A stretch of 64,000 nt of DNA from Promethearchaeota archaeon (GTDB taxonomy: Archaea > Asgardarchaeota > Lokiarchaeia > Sigynarchaeales > SOKP01), in contig JAHPYY010000135.1 in the NCBI GenBank assembly GCA_019058515.1, positions 9,716-73,715 of the forward strand. The letters are read 5' to 3'. Shown here piece after piece: positions 8,312 through 17,644 of this stretch (within the stretch, counting starts at the first letter, position 1; every line of letters begins with the position of its first letter). Made by a program: the position numbers and the translations under genes. Below the pieces are notes generated by a model that did no database searches, was not told where the DNA came from, and saw nothing but the letters and a program-made list of their open reading frames with translations.

Positions 8312-9586
8312 TCAACCCCATTTCTCTATCGCTTGTTTTAATTGAACATTAGATTTTGAATAATCTTCTAGACTTATATTTTTGAGGGAAGCTTCAACTG
8401 CTTGTCTAACGGCCGTTGCACCCTCTTTAGTTCCACGAGGATGACCGTGCACTCCTCCACCAAATTGAAAAACCATGTCCGTTCCGAGATACTTTATTAA
8501 ATCTGGTACATGGAGAGGACTCAACCCTCCTGAAGCAACGGGCAAAACCGGTTTAAGACTATACCAGTTTTGATCTAAACTTGTTAAATCGTTTCCTTTA
8601 AATTCGGATTCCGTAATATTTTTGTTAATCTCTATAACCTCGTTTTTTCCTCCTTCCATTTTCCCAACTATTGTACCTGTGTGAAGTTGGTCCATTCCAA
8701 TTAATCGCATCAATTTCGCAAGGGCAAGCATAGTCATTCCATGCTTTTTATTTCTCGTAAACGCGGCGTGCATAGCCCTATGCGCGTGAATGACGATGTT
8801 CTTGTCGTCTAAATAATCTCTAATCTCTTGTAGAGCAGAAAATCCTACGGTTACTATGTCTACCATGATATATTCACCTCCATTGCTAATAACGTGATCT
8901 GCGCGCTTTTTCATTACATTCACTTTAGCTGTTATATTTGGCATGTAGATCTTTTTTTCCCCTGTTTCACTCTCTGCTTTGTCTCTCACTTTGAGAGTTT
9001 CTATTACTCTTTTTTTGAAATTGTTAAACGACATACTAGTTAAATTTTCATCGTCTTTTACGATATCTAATCCTCCAAGCCACGCTTCACCACACACTTT
9101 TGCGTGTTCTACCTCGTTCAATCCGACCTTTGGCTTAACGATCGTTCCGAGTAAAGGTCTGTTATATACTTTAGTTAGTTTTCTAATGCCATCAATTCCG
9201 AATTTAGGACCTTTGTAGGAATTTACGATCGATTTTGGAAAGGAGATGTCTAATAATCTTAAGTTATTTATAGCCTTCATGCCGTAAATATTTCCCGCAA
9301 CTGCGCTGAGAATTTGCGACATGTTATTAGCTTCAAAAAGCTCGTGCGAATAAGCAATCTTCACAATACTATTTATCTCGTCTATATAGAATACTGAAGG
9401 CTTTAATCTATGAGCAATGTCCTCAGACATGGTTACAATATCAGTCCATGTCCCGATCGAGCTCTCTTTTGCGATTTCTTCGCAAGCTGTTTGAATATCA
9501 ACACACTCAGGAGCTTTTTCTATGTAATACATCGCAATTAAATCGTTTTCTCCTGGTTGATAATCTAAATTTATATAATTTATCAT
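8312..9586 (-). CDS. rbcL: ribulose-bisphosphate carboxylase large subunit, archaeal form III
   Basis: About 424 residues, the usual length for form III. Catalytic motifs are in place: TIVKPKVGL (active-site Lys), GGLDIVKDDE (carbamylated Lys and metal-binding Asp/Glu), HAHRAMHAAFTR, and loop 6 GKMEGGK with its catalytic lysine. The C-terminus has VASGGLSPLHVPDL and GGGVHGHPRG. It fixes CO2 onto ribulose-1,5-bisphosphate, yielding two 3-phosphoglycerates, in the archaeal AMP/nucleoside degradation route. I chose the ATG at 9586 (MINYINLDYQP) because an AGGTGA site lies eight bases upstream; an upstream GTG at 9598 overlaps that site. It is the first gene of the RuBisCO-isomerase operon. Confidence 0.95.
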   Translation of the reverse strand: MINYINLDYQPGENDLIAMYYIEKAPECVDIQTACEEIAKESSIGTWTDIVTMSEDIAHRLKPSVFYIDEINSIVKIAYSHELFEANNMSQILSAVAGNIYGMKAINNLRLLDISFPKSIVNSYKGPKFGIDGIRKLTKVYNRPLLGTIVKPKVGLNEVEHAKVCGEAWLGGLDIVKDDENLTSMSFNNFKKRVIETLKVRDKAESETGEKKIYMPNITAKVNVMKKRADHVISNGGEYIMVDIVTVGFSALQEIRDYLDDKNIVIHAHRAMHAAFTRNKKHGMTMLALAKLMRLIGMDQLHTGTIVGKMEGGKNEVIEINKNITESEFKGNDLTSLDQNWYSLKPVLPVASGGLSPLHVPDLIKYLGTDMVFQFGGGVHGHPRGTKEGATAVRQAVEASLKNISLEDYSKSNVQLKQAIEKWG

Positions 9587-9668
9587 ACGATTTTTCACCT
9601 CATAATCTGTAATACAAAGTAGTATTCAATGTTATCTGTTTCATGGCTGATCTTAACTTAAATTTAAT

Positions 9669-9914
9669 ATGCAATCAAAATTGATCACAAGTAATATGCA
9701 AGAGAAGAAATATTTGGATTCTACACTATCAATACCAGAGCGCGTTGACGACTTGCTGTCAAGAATGGATATTAAGGAAAAGGTGGCTCAACTGGGTTCT
9801 GAATACAGCATCAAACTTATCGAATCCCGCAAAGTATCGCGTCGCTTGTTGGAAAAGTACACGAAAAATGATATAGGTCAGATTACTATTTTTAAAATCG
9901 TTATTCTACTCTAA
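9669..9914 (+). pseudogene. truncated N-terminus of a glycoside hydrolase family 3 beta-glucosidase
   Basis: Only 81 codons. The first ~65 residues match the start of GH3 beta-glucosidase/xylosidase proteins: YLDSTLSIPERVDDLLSRM, then KEKVAQLGSE, then a helix ending IGQIT. Full-length GH3 enzymes have more than 700 residues. After IGQIT the reading continues into sequence antisense to the neighbouring MFS gene and stops at once, so the remainder of the enzyme has been lost at a junction near 9885-9895. It can only be a remnant. It sits beside another damaged gene (MFS 9906-11294) in a carbohydrate-related region, suggesting a deletion or rearrangement that removed a sugar-utilisation gene. 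Confidence 0.7.
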
Positions 9915-11294
9915 AACCTCATCGGATGTATCTTCTCCAATAAACTCGTAATCTTTCGAGTTTATGGATCTAAATAGGAGCATGCTTGTAGTTAAGCTAC
10001 CTGCGCACAAGGACATTATGATGAAATATATTAAATAGAAGTTAGGAATAACTCCAGCTAACGAATTAAATACGATTGCAGATAACCAAGTTCCAACAGT
10101 TTGTCCAAGGTTATTAAGTGCAATTAATAGCGCGTAATATGTAGACTTTAAATTAGGATAATAATTCCTAGTTAAGTCTCCTCTTACCGTTTGATTTGAG
10201 ACAGTTAACGCCCCCTGTGCAGCTCCTATTATTATTTGAAGAATTACACCGAAAATAAGAGCAACTATGAACACTCCATTAAAGATAACGAACGGAACAA
10301 CGCATACAAGACTAATCGGGATGTATATGAGAAAAGCTTTTAGAATTGTCCTTTTTCGCTGTTTGTCCGTGTATTTTCCCGTAATCAACGACCCTATCAC
10401 CGTTCCAAGTCCGTAACAAAAGAGAAAAACTGAACTCCATCCCAGCAAATCAACCGCAGAACCACTCGTAATGGATAAAATTGTTTCTGTGACATCAATT
10501 ACCCCCATGGCTATTAATATCACGTAATTTAAGTAAAAAACAATTACATTCGCAATTATTGCTCCTAAAAATACGTAAGCGAACACCTTGTAATTCCTAA
10601 ACTTACTAATAATTGAAATTACATCTTTCGCAATGGCTTTATTAGAGATTTTCTCAAACGGTTCTTCGGCAACGAAGTAAGGCAGCAAACTTGCTATGAC
10701 CATGAGAATCCCCGTCATCATGAATAATAATGGAATTAGGTTTAACGCAAGAAATATTAACCCAAGTAGCATTCCTCCTGCGCCTTGACCCAAAAACATA
10801 AAGGTCCATGTTACACCCTGGACTTTTCCGAGTTCTTCTTTTGGAGTGACATCTAATATGAGACTATCCAAAACCATGTCGCTAAATGCAGTACCAACTT
10901 GCGTAAAAAAGTAGTAAAAAGCGAAGAATATGTATATCGTCTGGTCAAGCGGTAAGTAAAACGCCATCATTAGCCAAAACGCTCCACCCAATCCTCCAAA
11001 ACTGGTAATCCATGGAAGGCGATTTCCGTACTTTTTAGAACCAAATTTATCGCTTAAAGGACCAACAATCGCTTTAATTGCCCAAGGGAGACCACCAATA
11101 GTTGCTACAATCATCCATAGAACGAGATCGAAAGATCCACCGAGAACCTGAGCTAAGTAGGGAGGGAACACGAGTGTTGGTATTCGGGGCGTTGCCTACA
11201 ATAAGCAATTCTTTCCCTGACTATATCCCTCGACAAAGTAATAGAAGGTGAATATCCTAATATTGTGTTTTTGCGAAACTTTTTTATTGTTCAT
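9906..11294 (-). pseudogene. MFS transporter gene interrupted in helix 1 by an in-frame stop
   Basis: The intact part (from GTG 11171) encodes about 421 residues with eleven helices and begins abruptly at PPYLAQVLGGSFD. Reading upstream in the same frame gives a normal N-terminus from an ATG at 11294: MNNKKVSQKHN, then FTFYYFVEGYSQG, which is typical of MFS helix 1. The two parts join perfectly if 30 bases (11184-11213) carrying a TAG at 11196-11198 are removed, giving YSQG-IPTLVFPPYLA. The 30 bases therefore look like an insertion that breaks the gene. A shortened protein from GTG 11171 would lack helix 1. A TATA-like box lies upstream of 11294, shared with the divergent gene at 11375. The substrate is unknown. 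Confidence 0.65.
11184..11213. other. 30-bp insertion carrying a stop codon inside the MFS gene
   Basis: Exactly ten codons interrupt an otherwise continuous MFS reading frame, including TAG on the minus strand at 11196-11198. The segment contains a small inverted repeat (TTGC...GCAA). I see no flanking target duplication. Confidence 0.5.
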
Positions 11295-11374
11295 ATAACA
11301 TTTTTTGCGCTAAATAAATATAAAGATGAATCTCAATAACAATTATTAATTAACTAAAAAAACTAAGAGAAATC

Positions 11375-12199
11375 ATGTCTGAATTAAAATTTGAGCATAT
11401 TAAAATCGAAAAAAAAGAAGAGAATAATTACGCAACCGTTTCGATTAATCGCCCTAATAAGTTAAACGCGCTCTCAGGAGATACATTAAGAGAGATCTCA
11501 GAAGCTCTCAATTCTCTTATCTTAGATAAATCTGCTAGGTGCGTCGTTCTAAGAGGTACGAAAGATTTTACGAAAAAACCTGCATTTTCTGCAGGAGCCG
11601 ATTTATCGTCTCGAGGTTCTCTCGAAATTGATCGAACTAACTTAATGGATCAGAGTCATTTAATGGTTATAAGGCATAATTACTACGATATGATAGAGAA
11701 ATTTCCAAAACCATTAATTGCTGCAGTGGATGGGTACGCCCTTGGTGGAGGATTGGAGTTAGCGTTAGTCTGCGATGTTATAATTGCATCGAAACGCTCA
11801 ACATTCGGATTTCCTGAAATAAATCGTGGAATCGCCCCATTTAATGGGGGAACTCAAAGATTAATAAGAACTCTCGGCAAAATTAGAGTAAAACGTATGA
11901 TCTTTTTTGGAGAACATTACACCGCTGAAGAAATGTATAACTGGGGGTTAATCTCGTATCTTGTCGACAATGATAACTTTGAAGAGTTTCTTCACGAAAA
12001 GGCTGCTTGGATTGGCAACGCACCCACTAAAAGCCTATTTGTTATTAAAAAAGCGATAGATTACGGAACTCAATCGCCATTAAACCTGGGACTTCAATTT
12101 GAAATAATGGGTTACGCCATAAATTCACAATCTAAAGATGTAACAGAAGGAGTCACAGCGTTCTTAGAAAAGAGAAAGCCAAAGTTTACCGGCGATTAG
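11375..12199 (+). CDS. enoyl-CoA hydratase/isomerase (crotonase) family protein
   Basis: A 274-residue crotonase-fold protein. Motifs: NRPNKLNALSGD near the N-terminus; FSAGADLS, part of the first oxyanion-hole loop; AVDGYALGGGLELALVCD, the second oxyanion loop; and FGFPEINRGIAPFNGGTQRL with the Glu expected for hydratases. Members hydrate or isomerise acyl-CoA thioesters, for example in fatty or amino acid degradation. The ATG at 11375 faces the broken MFS gene across a shared promoter region. No acyl-CoA dehydrogenase or thiolase lies adjacent; an acyl-CoA ligase is far away at 41.6-43.3 kb. The precise substrate is undetermined. Confidence 0.9.
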   Translation: MSELKFEHIKIEKKEENNYATVSINRPNKLNALSGDTLREISEALNSLILDKSARCVVLRGTKDFTKKPAFSAGADLSSRGSLEIDRTNLMDQSHLMVIRHNYYDMIEKFPKPLIAAVDGYALGGGLELALVCDVIIASKRSTFGFPEINRGIAPFNGGTQRLIRTLGKIRVKRMIFFGEHYTAEEMYNWGLISYLVDNDNFEEFLHEKAAWIGNAPTKSLFVIKKAIDYGTQSPLNLGLQFEIMGYAINSQSKDVTEGVTAFLEKRKPKFTGD

Positions 12200-12351
12200 A
12201 CTTATTTTTTTTTTTTAACTCAATTTTATTTTTGTAATCATCTTTTGCCGTAAATCAATATAAAGGAAAGCTTATAAAGATTAAAAAAGGAAATTATTCT
12301 AAACTTCATTTTTTTTACAATCTTTATTTTATTTTTAATTGAGGACTGAAA

Positions 12352-13755
12352 ATGAAAGAAAAACTAGGAACAGAAGAAAAATCATTGCAATTAGAAAAAT
12401 TACCACTTTGGAAGATCCTAATATTTATGTTGCCTAGCTGGGCGGGTCTCTATTTCACTTTTGAAGCGCGTTCGTACAGTTTTTATCAAGTAGAAGTTGG
12501 ATTGGGTATTATATTATTGACGATTGGTTATATTGTGTTTACGATCTGGGACGCGGCGAACGATTTCATTTTAAGTTATTTCATTGATCGTCCTAATAGA
12601 CTTTGGCCAAAGTATGGAAAACAGCTTCCTTGGCTGATCATAGGGTTTGTGCTTGCGGGAATATTCGGAATTCTATTGTTTAACCCCCCGGGGAATGATC
12701 AAATAACCCTATTTGTTTGGTACATAGTAATGATTTGTTTATTCGATTCGGGAGTAGCTATTACTCAATCTGCAGTCTATAGTTTATATACACAATATGT
12801 ACCCGATGAGAAAAATCGAATGACCCAATGGGCAATTTGGACTGTCATTAATTTGCCTATTGGAATAATTAACGGTCTTCTTGTTGCAAACTTGATAATC
12901 TACGGGGATGTGGCATCGTATAGCAGGTGGGCGATAACTTACGCAATAATTGGCTGGTTTATATTTGCAGCTGGAGCTTACTTCTTAAGACCGTCGCCTA
13001 TTATTAGGGAATTGGTTGCTAAAGAACAAATGTTGTATGACCAACAAAAATCAAATCTTTTGCGAAATGTGAAAGTCCTTTTCACTTCGAGAAATTACTT
13101 AGTCATGTGGATAAATAATCTAGCAGCTAGCGGTGGTTGGATCATTATCTTTATAATGCTACCGTATTTCGTTAGATTTGTATTTGGTCTACCTGCAACA
13201 GCAGAGGCAACTTTTCGTGTGTTATCGGCTATCGGTTCTTTTTTTGGTGTAGCTATTGGATATATCACTTGTGTTAAGACTCGAAAACTCGAAAAAATAA
13301 CAATAGTCATCTTCACAACGACCATTGTGGTTTTAACGGTGCTATTTTTTGTGCGAGAATTGCTACTTGCGGCCACAATGTTTGGGATACTTGCGGGTTT
13401 AGTGGGCGCGGGTACGGTAAGTTTACAACCATTACGATTCCGGACTTACGACGAAGTAGCACTCAATGGAGGAGAGCGTATGGATGCATTGGCCACAGGC
13501 GTTTGGAGATTCACTGGACAACTTCCTCAGGTTTGGACTGCAGCAGCTATCGCTATTGTACAAGGGCTAACGGGTTTTAACCCAGCTCTTGAAGTTCAAA
13601 CAGAATTAGCAAAAAATGGTATTGCGTTTTTAATCTCCCTTTACCCTATGTTCTATTGGGTACTCACATTGATCATTTTCTGGGTTGGATGGAACCTAAC
13701 GGAAGAGAGGCATAAAGAGATTCGCGTCCAACTTCGAGAGAAGAATTTAATATAA
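12352..13755 (+). CDS. GPH-like MFS transporter next to a GH94-like gene
   Basis: About 467 residues and twelve helices. The helix 2-3 loop (WDAANDFILSYFIDRPNRLWPKYGKQLPW) is a divergent form of the GPH/MelB signature. The start is an ATG with GAGGA upstream. The GH94-like gene begins 76 bases after the stop on the same strand, so the two are probably one operon that imports an oligosaccharide and then cleaves it by phosphorolysis. The substrate is inferred only from this context. The C-terminal tail is charged (ERHKEIRVQLREK). Confidence 0.83.
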   Translation: MKEKLGTEEKSLQLEKLPLWKILIFMLPSWAGLYFTFEARSYSFYQVEVGLGIILLTIGYIVFTIWDAANDFILSYFIDRPNRLWPKYGKQLPWLIIGFVLAGIFGILLFNPPGNDQITLFVWYIVMICLFDSGVAITQSAVYSLYTQYVPDEKNRMTQWAIWTVINLPIGIINGLLVANLIIYGDVASYSRWAITYAIIGWFIFAAGAYFLRPSPIIRELVAKEQMLYDQQKSNLLRNVKVLFTSRNYLVMWINNLAASGGWIIIFIMLPYFVRFVFGLPATAEATFRVLSAIGSFFGVAIGYITCVKTRKLEKITIVIFTTTIVVLTVLFFVRELLLAATMFGILAGLVGAGTVSLQPLRFRTYDEVALNGGERMDALATGVWRFTGQLPQVWTAAAIAIVQGLTGFNPALEVQTELAKNGIAFLISLYPMFYWVLTLIIFWVGWNLTEERHKEIRVQLREKNLI

Positions 13756-13831
13756 ACTACTTTTTTCAAATACAATGAAATCTTGTTTTTTTTTTATTAT
13801 ACTTATATGACCTTATTAGCAGAGGATTACC

Positions 13832-16543
13832 ATGAATGAAAAAGAAAAACCATACGGATCTGCACATTTTGGACAGTGGATTCGAGACGAGTTTGGGTTT
13901 CCTGCGTACGAGTACACTTGCAACCAGTATATTGATGATAAAGCCCGCACCCCAATGAATGAAATGTGGAGGTCGAATAGAGATCACTACTTCTTAGTAG
14001 GAAATGACCGCGTAGTAGGAGTGGCTTCAAATTTCGGATATGTGAAATTACGTCAAGACGAAGGAGGACCAAAATATCTAAATTATTACGAACCAAAACT
14101 AAATCAATATGCTGGAGGGTTTGGCTATTTACGGGACAATTCTTCTGAATTAGGCACGTTTTATTCGGAAGAAAGTAATCATTTTAAACGAATTTTCGGA
14201 ATAGGATATTACTTAAAAGAGGTAGCAAATGAGAGATATAAAGTGAAACAAGAGATTTTTACACCATACGGTGATGATCCAATACTAATTTCAAAAACGA
14301 CAATCAAAAATAAAGGCGCTGTGGAGGCGGAAGTTAGTTGGTTTGAGTATTGGGGATGTTTTAACTTCCAATTTTCGTTTCAAGCAGTAATCGATGCGAT
14401 CAACGCGAAGAAAGCGAAACCTCTAAAAGAATATCGGTTGGAGTTGGGATTTAAATTCAAAAATAAAACCCTAATACTGCCGGATGGAAGAGGTTTATTC
14501 AATATGAAATATGATGTAAAGTCATCCTTAAAAGAGAAGTTGGTGGATTTTGAGTTACGGAGTTCTGGTAAACAAATTAAGAGGGAACATGCTTCATTTG
14601 AAGATAAGGCACCACCTCCAATATTTCTAATCTCTTTAGATGCGCCTGCTGATGGATGCGGTAACAATTCGGAACAGTTTTTTGGATTGGGAGGAGTAAC
14701 CCATCCAGATGGACTGAAACGTAAATTAAGTTTTAACGAGGACCTAATTGATTACCAGACATGCTTAATACTCGAACGCAAGTTGAAATTAAAGCCACTT
14801 AAAGAAAAAACTATATTCTTTGCTTATGGATATATACCTATTGGATTTAATTTAAACCACCTAATCGAGAAATATTCATTAAATCCTGAGATACTCTTCG
14901 AATCATCAATAAAAAATTGGTTTGAAAATCGTATCCATTTTGAACTTAACGATACAAAATGGATCGACAGAGAGATTTTTTGGCATTATTACTACCTTAG
15001 GGGATTACTCTCATACGATTCTTATTTTGAAGAACATATCCTCTCCCAAGGACATGTGTACCAGCATATCGTTGGATTTCAAGGAGCCGCTCGAGATCCA
15101 CTGCAACATGCTCTGCCCTTCATATTTACAAATCCCGATTTCGTAAAACAAATTATTCGCTATACATTAAAAGAAGTGCAAGAAGACGGAAAGATTCCAT
15201 ACGGAATAACTGGAAACGGTATGATCATGCCGTCATTGTGGGATCCAAGTGATTTAGAATTATGGTTATTATGGATAACCAGCGAGTACGTATTGTCTTT
15301 GCGGGATATTAATTTTTTGAATAATGTAATAACGAGATTTCCTGTTCACGGAAGAAAGGTTAAGCAATCGAATATTAAAGAATTGCTGTATTTAGTATAC
15401 GATCACTTTGTAAATTCTACAGGCAAAGGGAGCCATGGTTTAATACGAATTGCTAGTTGCGATTGGAACGACATGGTTATTACAGGACATGTACCTGAAG
15501 AAAAACAAAATGAAGTTAAGAAAGTAGGAGAAAGCTGTTTGAACACTGCTATGGCTATACATGTACTCAATAGGTTTACTGAAATGCTAATATATGTGGG
15601 ATGTACTGAAAAGGTTGCGGAAATACAAGACTTTAGGGAATCTCTAATTAAACCTTTAAGAAAACAATGGAACGGAAGATGGTTTAAGCGCGCATGGCTA
15701 TCTGAGGAACTTGGATGGGTTGGAGATAACGAGCTATGGTTAGAACCACAACCTTGGGCAATAATTAGTGATATTCTGAGTGAAAATCAGAGATCTCAAT
15801 TAGTTAAAAGCATTAACCAACTCATTAGAAATCCTTCACCTATAGGAGCAATCTTATTAAGTAAACCCATCGCGAGTAATGTTGAGTCCATAGGAATGGC
15901 CACAAATGCAGGAATCTGGCCATCTATCAATGGAACTCTAATCTGGGCGCTCTCTCTTGTAGATGGAAATTTAGCTTATGATGAATGGAAAAAAAATACA
16001 CTAGCTTACAAGTCAGATATATATCCAGATATATGGTACGGTATATGGAGTGGTCCTGACACGTGGAATTCTATTCATTCAGATTATCCAGGGCACACTC
16101 TTTTCGATAAATATTACATGACCAGAGACGAGCAAGACCGAAGCGAGGTTTTGTTATCAATGGGGATCAATTGGACTGATTTTCCAGTATTCAATTTACA
16201 TCCACATGCGTGGCCTTTGTACAATATTTTTCACCTCATAGGCACTACCTTTAGTAAAGAAGGCATTGAATTTATCCCAATACTAGAGGACCAGGAATAT
16301 TCTATCTATTCCCCTTTACTAAGCTTCGAGAAAGGGGTAGGCTTTTACAAAGGTTATTATCTTCCCCAAATTAAGGACAATTTCTCTGTAAAGTTAACAC
16401 TTGGAAAAACAACAATTAATTCAATTAAAGAGATAAGAGTGAACGGGATCTCTTCCACCTACGAAGAAATTGGGGAAGCAGTTATTTTTCAAGGAGAAGG
16501 GGGAAACGATAAAGCTTTAACTTGGGAAGTAATCTTCCAATAA
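13832..16543 (+). CDS. GH94-like (GH36-type) glycoside phosphorylase family protein
   Basis: A 903-residue soluble protein. The N-terminal region begins YGSAHFGQWIRDEFGFPAYE and continues as a beta-rich domain; the central and C-terminal part is helical, as in the (alpha/alpha)6 barrel of cellobiose-phosphorylase-type enzymes. The segment ASCDWNDM near residue 544 corresponds to the DWND motif holding the catalytic acid of GH94. WLEPQPWAIISD and GPDTWNSIHSDYPGHT are further barrel loops. GH94 enzymes cleave beta-linked disaccharides with phosphate to give a sugar 1-phosphate. The ATG at 13832 has GAGGA upstream. The sequence is divergent, so the exact disaccharide, or even hydrolysis instead of phosphorolysis, remains open. 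It is the second gene after a GPH-like transporter. Confidence 0.75.
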   Translation: MNEKEKPYGSAHFGQWIRDEFGFPAYEYTCNQYIDDKARTPMNEMWRSNRDHYFLVGNDRVVGVASNFGYVKLRQDEGGPKYLNYYEPKLNQYAGGFGYLRDNSSELGTFYSEESNHFKRIFGIGYYLKEVANERYKVKQEIFTPYGDDPILISKTTIKNKGAVEAEVSWFEYWGCFNFQFSFQAVIDAINAKKAKPLKEYRLELGFKFKNKTLILPDGRGLFNMKYDVKSSLKEKLVDFELRSSGKQIKREHASFEDKAPPPIFLISLDAPADGCGNNSEQFFGLGGVTHPDGLKRKLSFNEDLIDYQTCLILERKLKLKPLKEKTIFFAYGYIPIGFNLNHLIEKYSLNPEILFESSIKNWFENRIHFELNDTKWIDREIFWHYYYLRGLLSYDSYFEEHILSQGHVYQHIVGFQGAARDPLQHALPFIFTNPDFVKQIIRYTLKEVQEDGKIPYGITGNGMIMPSLWDPSDLELWLLWITSEYVLSLRDINFLNNVITRFPVHGRKVKQSNIKELLYLVYDHFVNSTGKGSHGLIRIASCDWNDMVITGHVPEEKQNEVKKVGESCLNTAMAIHVLNRFTEMLIYVGCTEKVAEIQDFRESLIKPLRKQWNGRWFKRAWLSEELGWVGDNELWLEPQPWAIISDILSENQRSQLVKSINQLIRNPSPIGAILLSKPIASNVESIGMATNAGIWPSINGTLIWALSLVDGNLAYDEWKKNTLAYKSDIYPDIWYGIWSGPDTWNSIHSDYPGHTLFDKYYMTRDEQDRSEVLLSMGINWTDFPVFNLHPHAWPLYNIFHLIGTTFSKEGIEFIPILEDQEYSIYSPLLSFEKGVGFYKGYYLPQIKDNFSVKLTLGKTTINSIKEIRVNGISSTYEEIGEAVIFQGEGGNDKALTWEVIFQ

Positions 16544-16853
16544 TAGAAGATCATTTTGATACGATTAGCATAACTACCTTTTTAACCATTTATATGAGGA
16601 AAAACCTCGCTTCTAATTAAAATGATGAGATATTTTCTACCTTGCATCTCTCTGCTCTTTTCTTCTTGTGTAAACTCACTAATTGCGTTTGAAACTCGGA
16701 ACATTCAAGTGAATTTATGGAGTATAATAATATGAAAATCAGACCAATTAATGTAAATATCTGTGGAAATAAAAAGACAAGCTTACGATATTCCTAATCG
16801 CTAAAATATAAGTATAGCATTCAATTCTATAATACTATAGCAGAGACCCTAAT
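16544..16853. other. intergenic region between convergent genes, no gene seen
   Basis: 310 AT-rich bases between the stop of the GH94-like gene and the stop of the Fe-S gene on the other strand. Only very short open frames without protein-like character are present. Transcripts from both sides must end here; no clear hairpin was found. Confidence 0.4.
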
Positions 16854-17549
16854 CTAATCAGAGTCCTCGAAATAGCCCTCTAAGTTGGTTTTATTGCCTT
16901 TTCCACCAACTGGACACGCTTCGATGCATTTGTTACACCATATGGCTGAAAACTTAGACAAATGATTTAAATTCGCAAGATTGTAGGTTAGGCAAGATTC
17001 GCGGTTATATTTCCCTCCTTCTAACGCATCCACGGGACAAACCTCAACGCACAACTCACAATCCTTGCAATATTCGCTTTTTCTAATAGGTATACCAGTA
17101 CTCAGTGGAGCTTCGGATACTAGAGCCCTTAATCTCACCTGCGGTCCAAATTTTTCAGTTAGAAGCAAGTTATTCTTTCCAATAGGCCCAATTCCAGCGA
17201 GAGCTGCTGCTTCTTTTAAATACAATCCTGGTTTGTACGGAATAACTCTAGATTTATAACTTTGCTCCAAAAGAAATTCTTTTATTTTATAGCATCGTGC
17301 TTCGAGAATTGAATCTAGATAATGAAAACTTTTTCCAGATATTTGATCTTCGCTCCAAGCATCTAAAATTAAGTCGTATACATGAATACCAAGGATTATT
17401 ACGCATTTAGCAGTAGGAAAGTAAAATTCTGGGGTATTTTCCTTCTTGTAATTCGTAAAATGTTGAACACCAGCAAAACCAATTATATCTATTCCAATTT
17501 TATGAGAGAATTTAATCAATTCTTGGGTTAAGTTTTCGTTTCCAGTCAT
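16854..17549 (-). CDS. QueG-like double [4Fe-4S] protein (paralogue 1)
   Basis: 231 residues related to the C-terminal part of epoxyqueuosine reductase/reductive-dehalogenase-like proteins. The N-terminus has IGIDIIGFAGVQHF; the middle has EAAALAGIGPIGKNNLLLT (the cofactor-side region conserved in QueG relatives); then two cluster motifs, CKDCELCVEVCPVDAL and CNKCIEACPVGG. QueG itself is about 350 residues and uses cobalamin; this shorter form is usually annotated as a 4Fe-4S double-cluster protein of unknown function. Two paralogues follow within 4 kb, and a methyltransferase gene starts 95 bases away on the other strand. A real role in queuosine synthesis is not established. Confidence 0.8.
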   Translation of the reverse strand: MTGNENLTQELIKFSHKIGIDIIGFAGVQHFTNYKKENTPEFYFPTAKCVIILGIHVYDLILDAWSEDQISGKSFHYLDSILEARCYKIKEFLLEQSYKSRVIPYKPGLYLKEAAALAGIGPIGKNNLLLTEKFGPQVRLRALVSEAPLSTGIPIRKSEYCKDCELCVEVCPVDALEGGKYNRESCLTYNLANLNHLSKFSAIWCNKCIEACPVGGKGNKTNLEGYFEDSD

Positions 17550-17644
17550 TGTAATTAAAGTTTAATAGAAAATAATATCAAATATTAAATATTCGGATAT
17601 GCACTAATTTAAGAACTGTTATAGTATCTACCAAAAAGAATTGC

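Noticed and set aside
11196..11198. Pyrrolysine codon in the MFS gene
   Set aside because: The TAG lies in a ten-codon segment that disrupts helix 1 of an otherwise normal transporter; disruption is the simpler reading.
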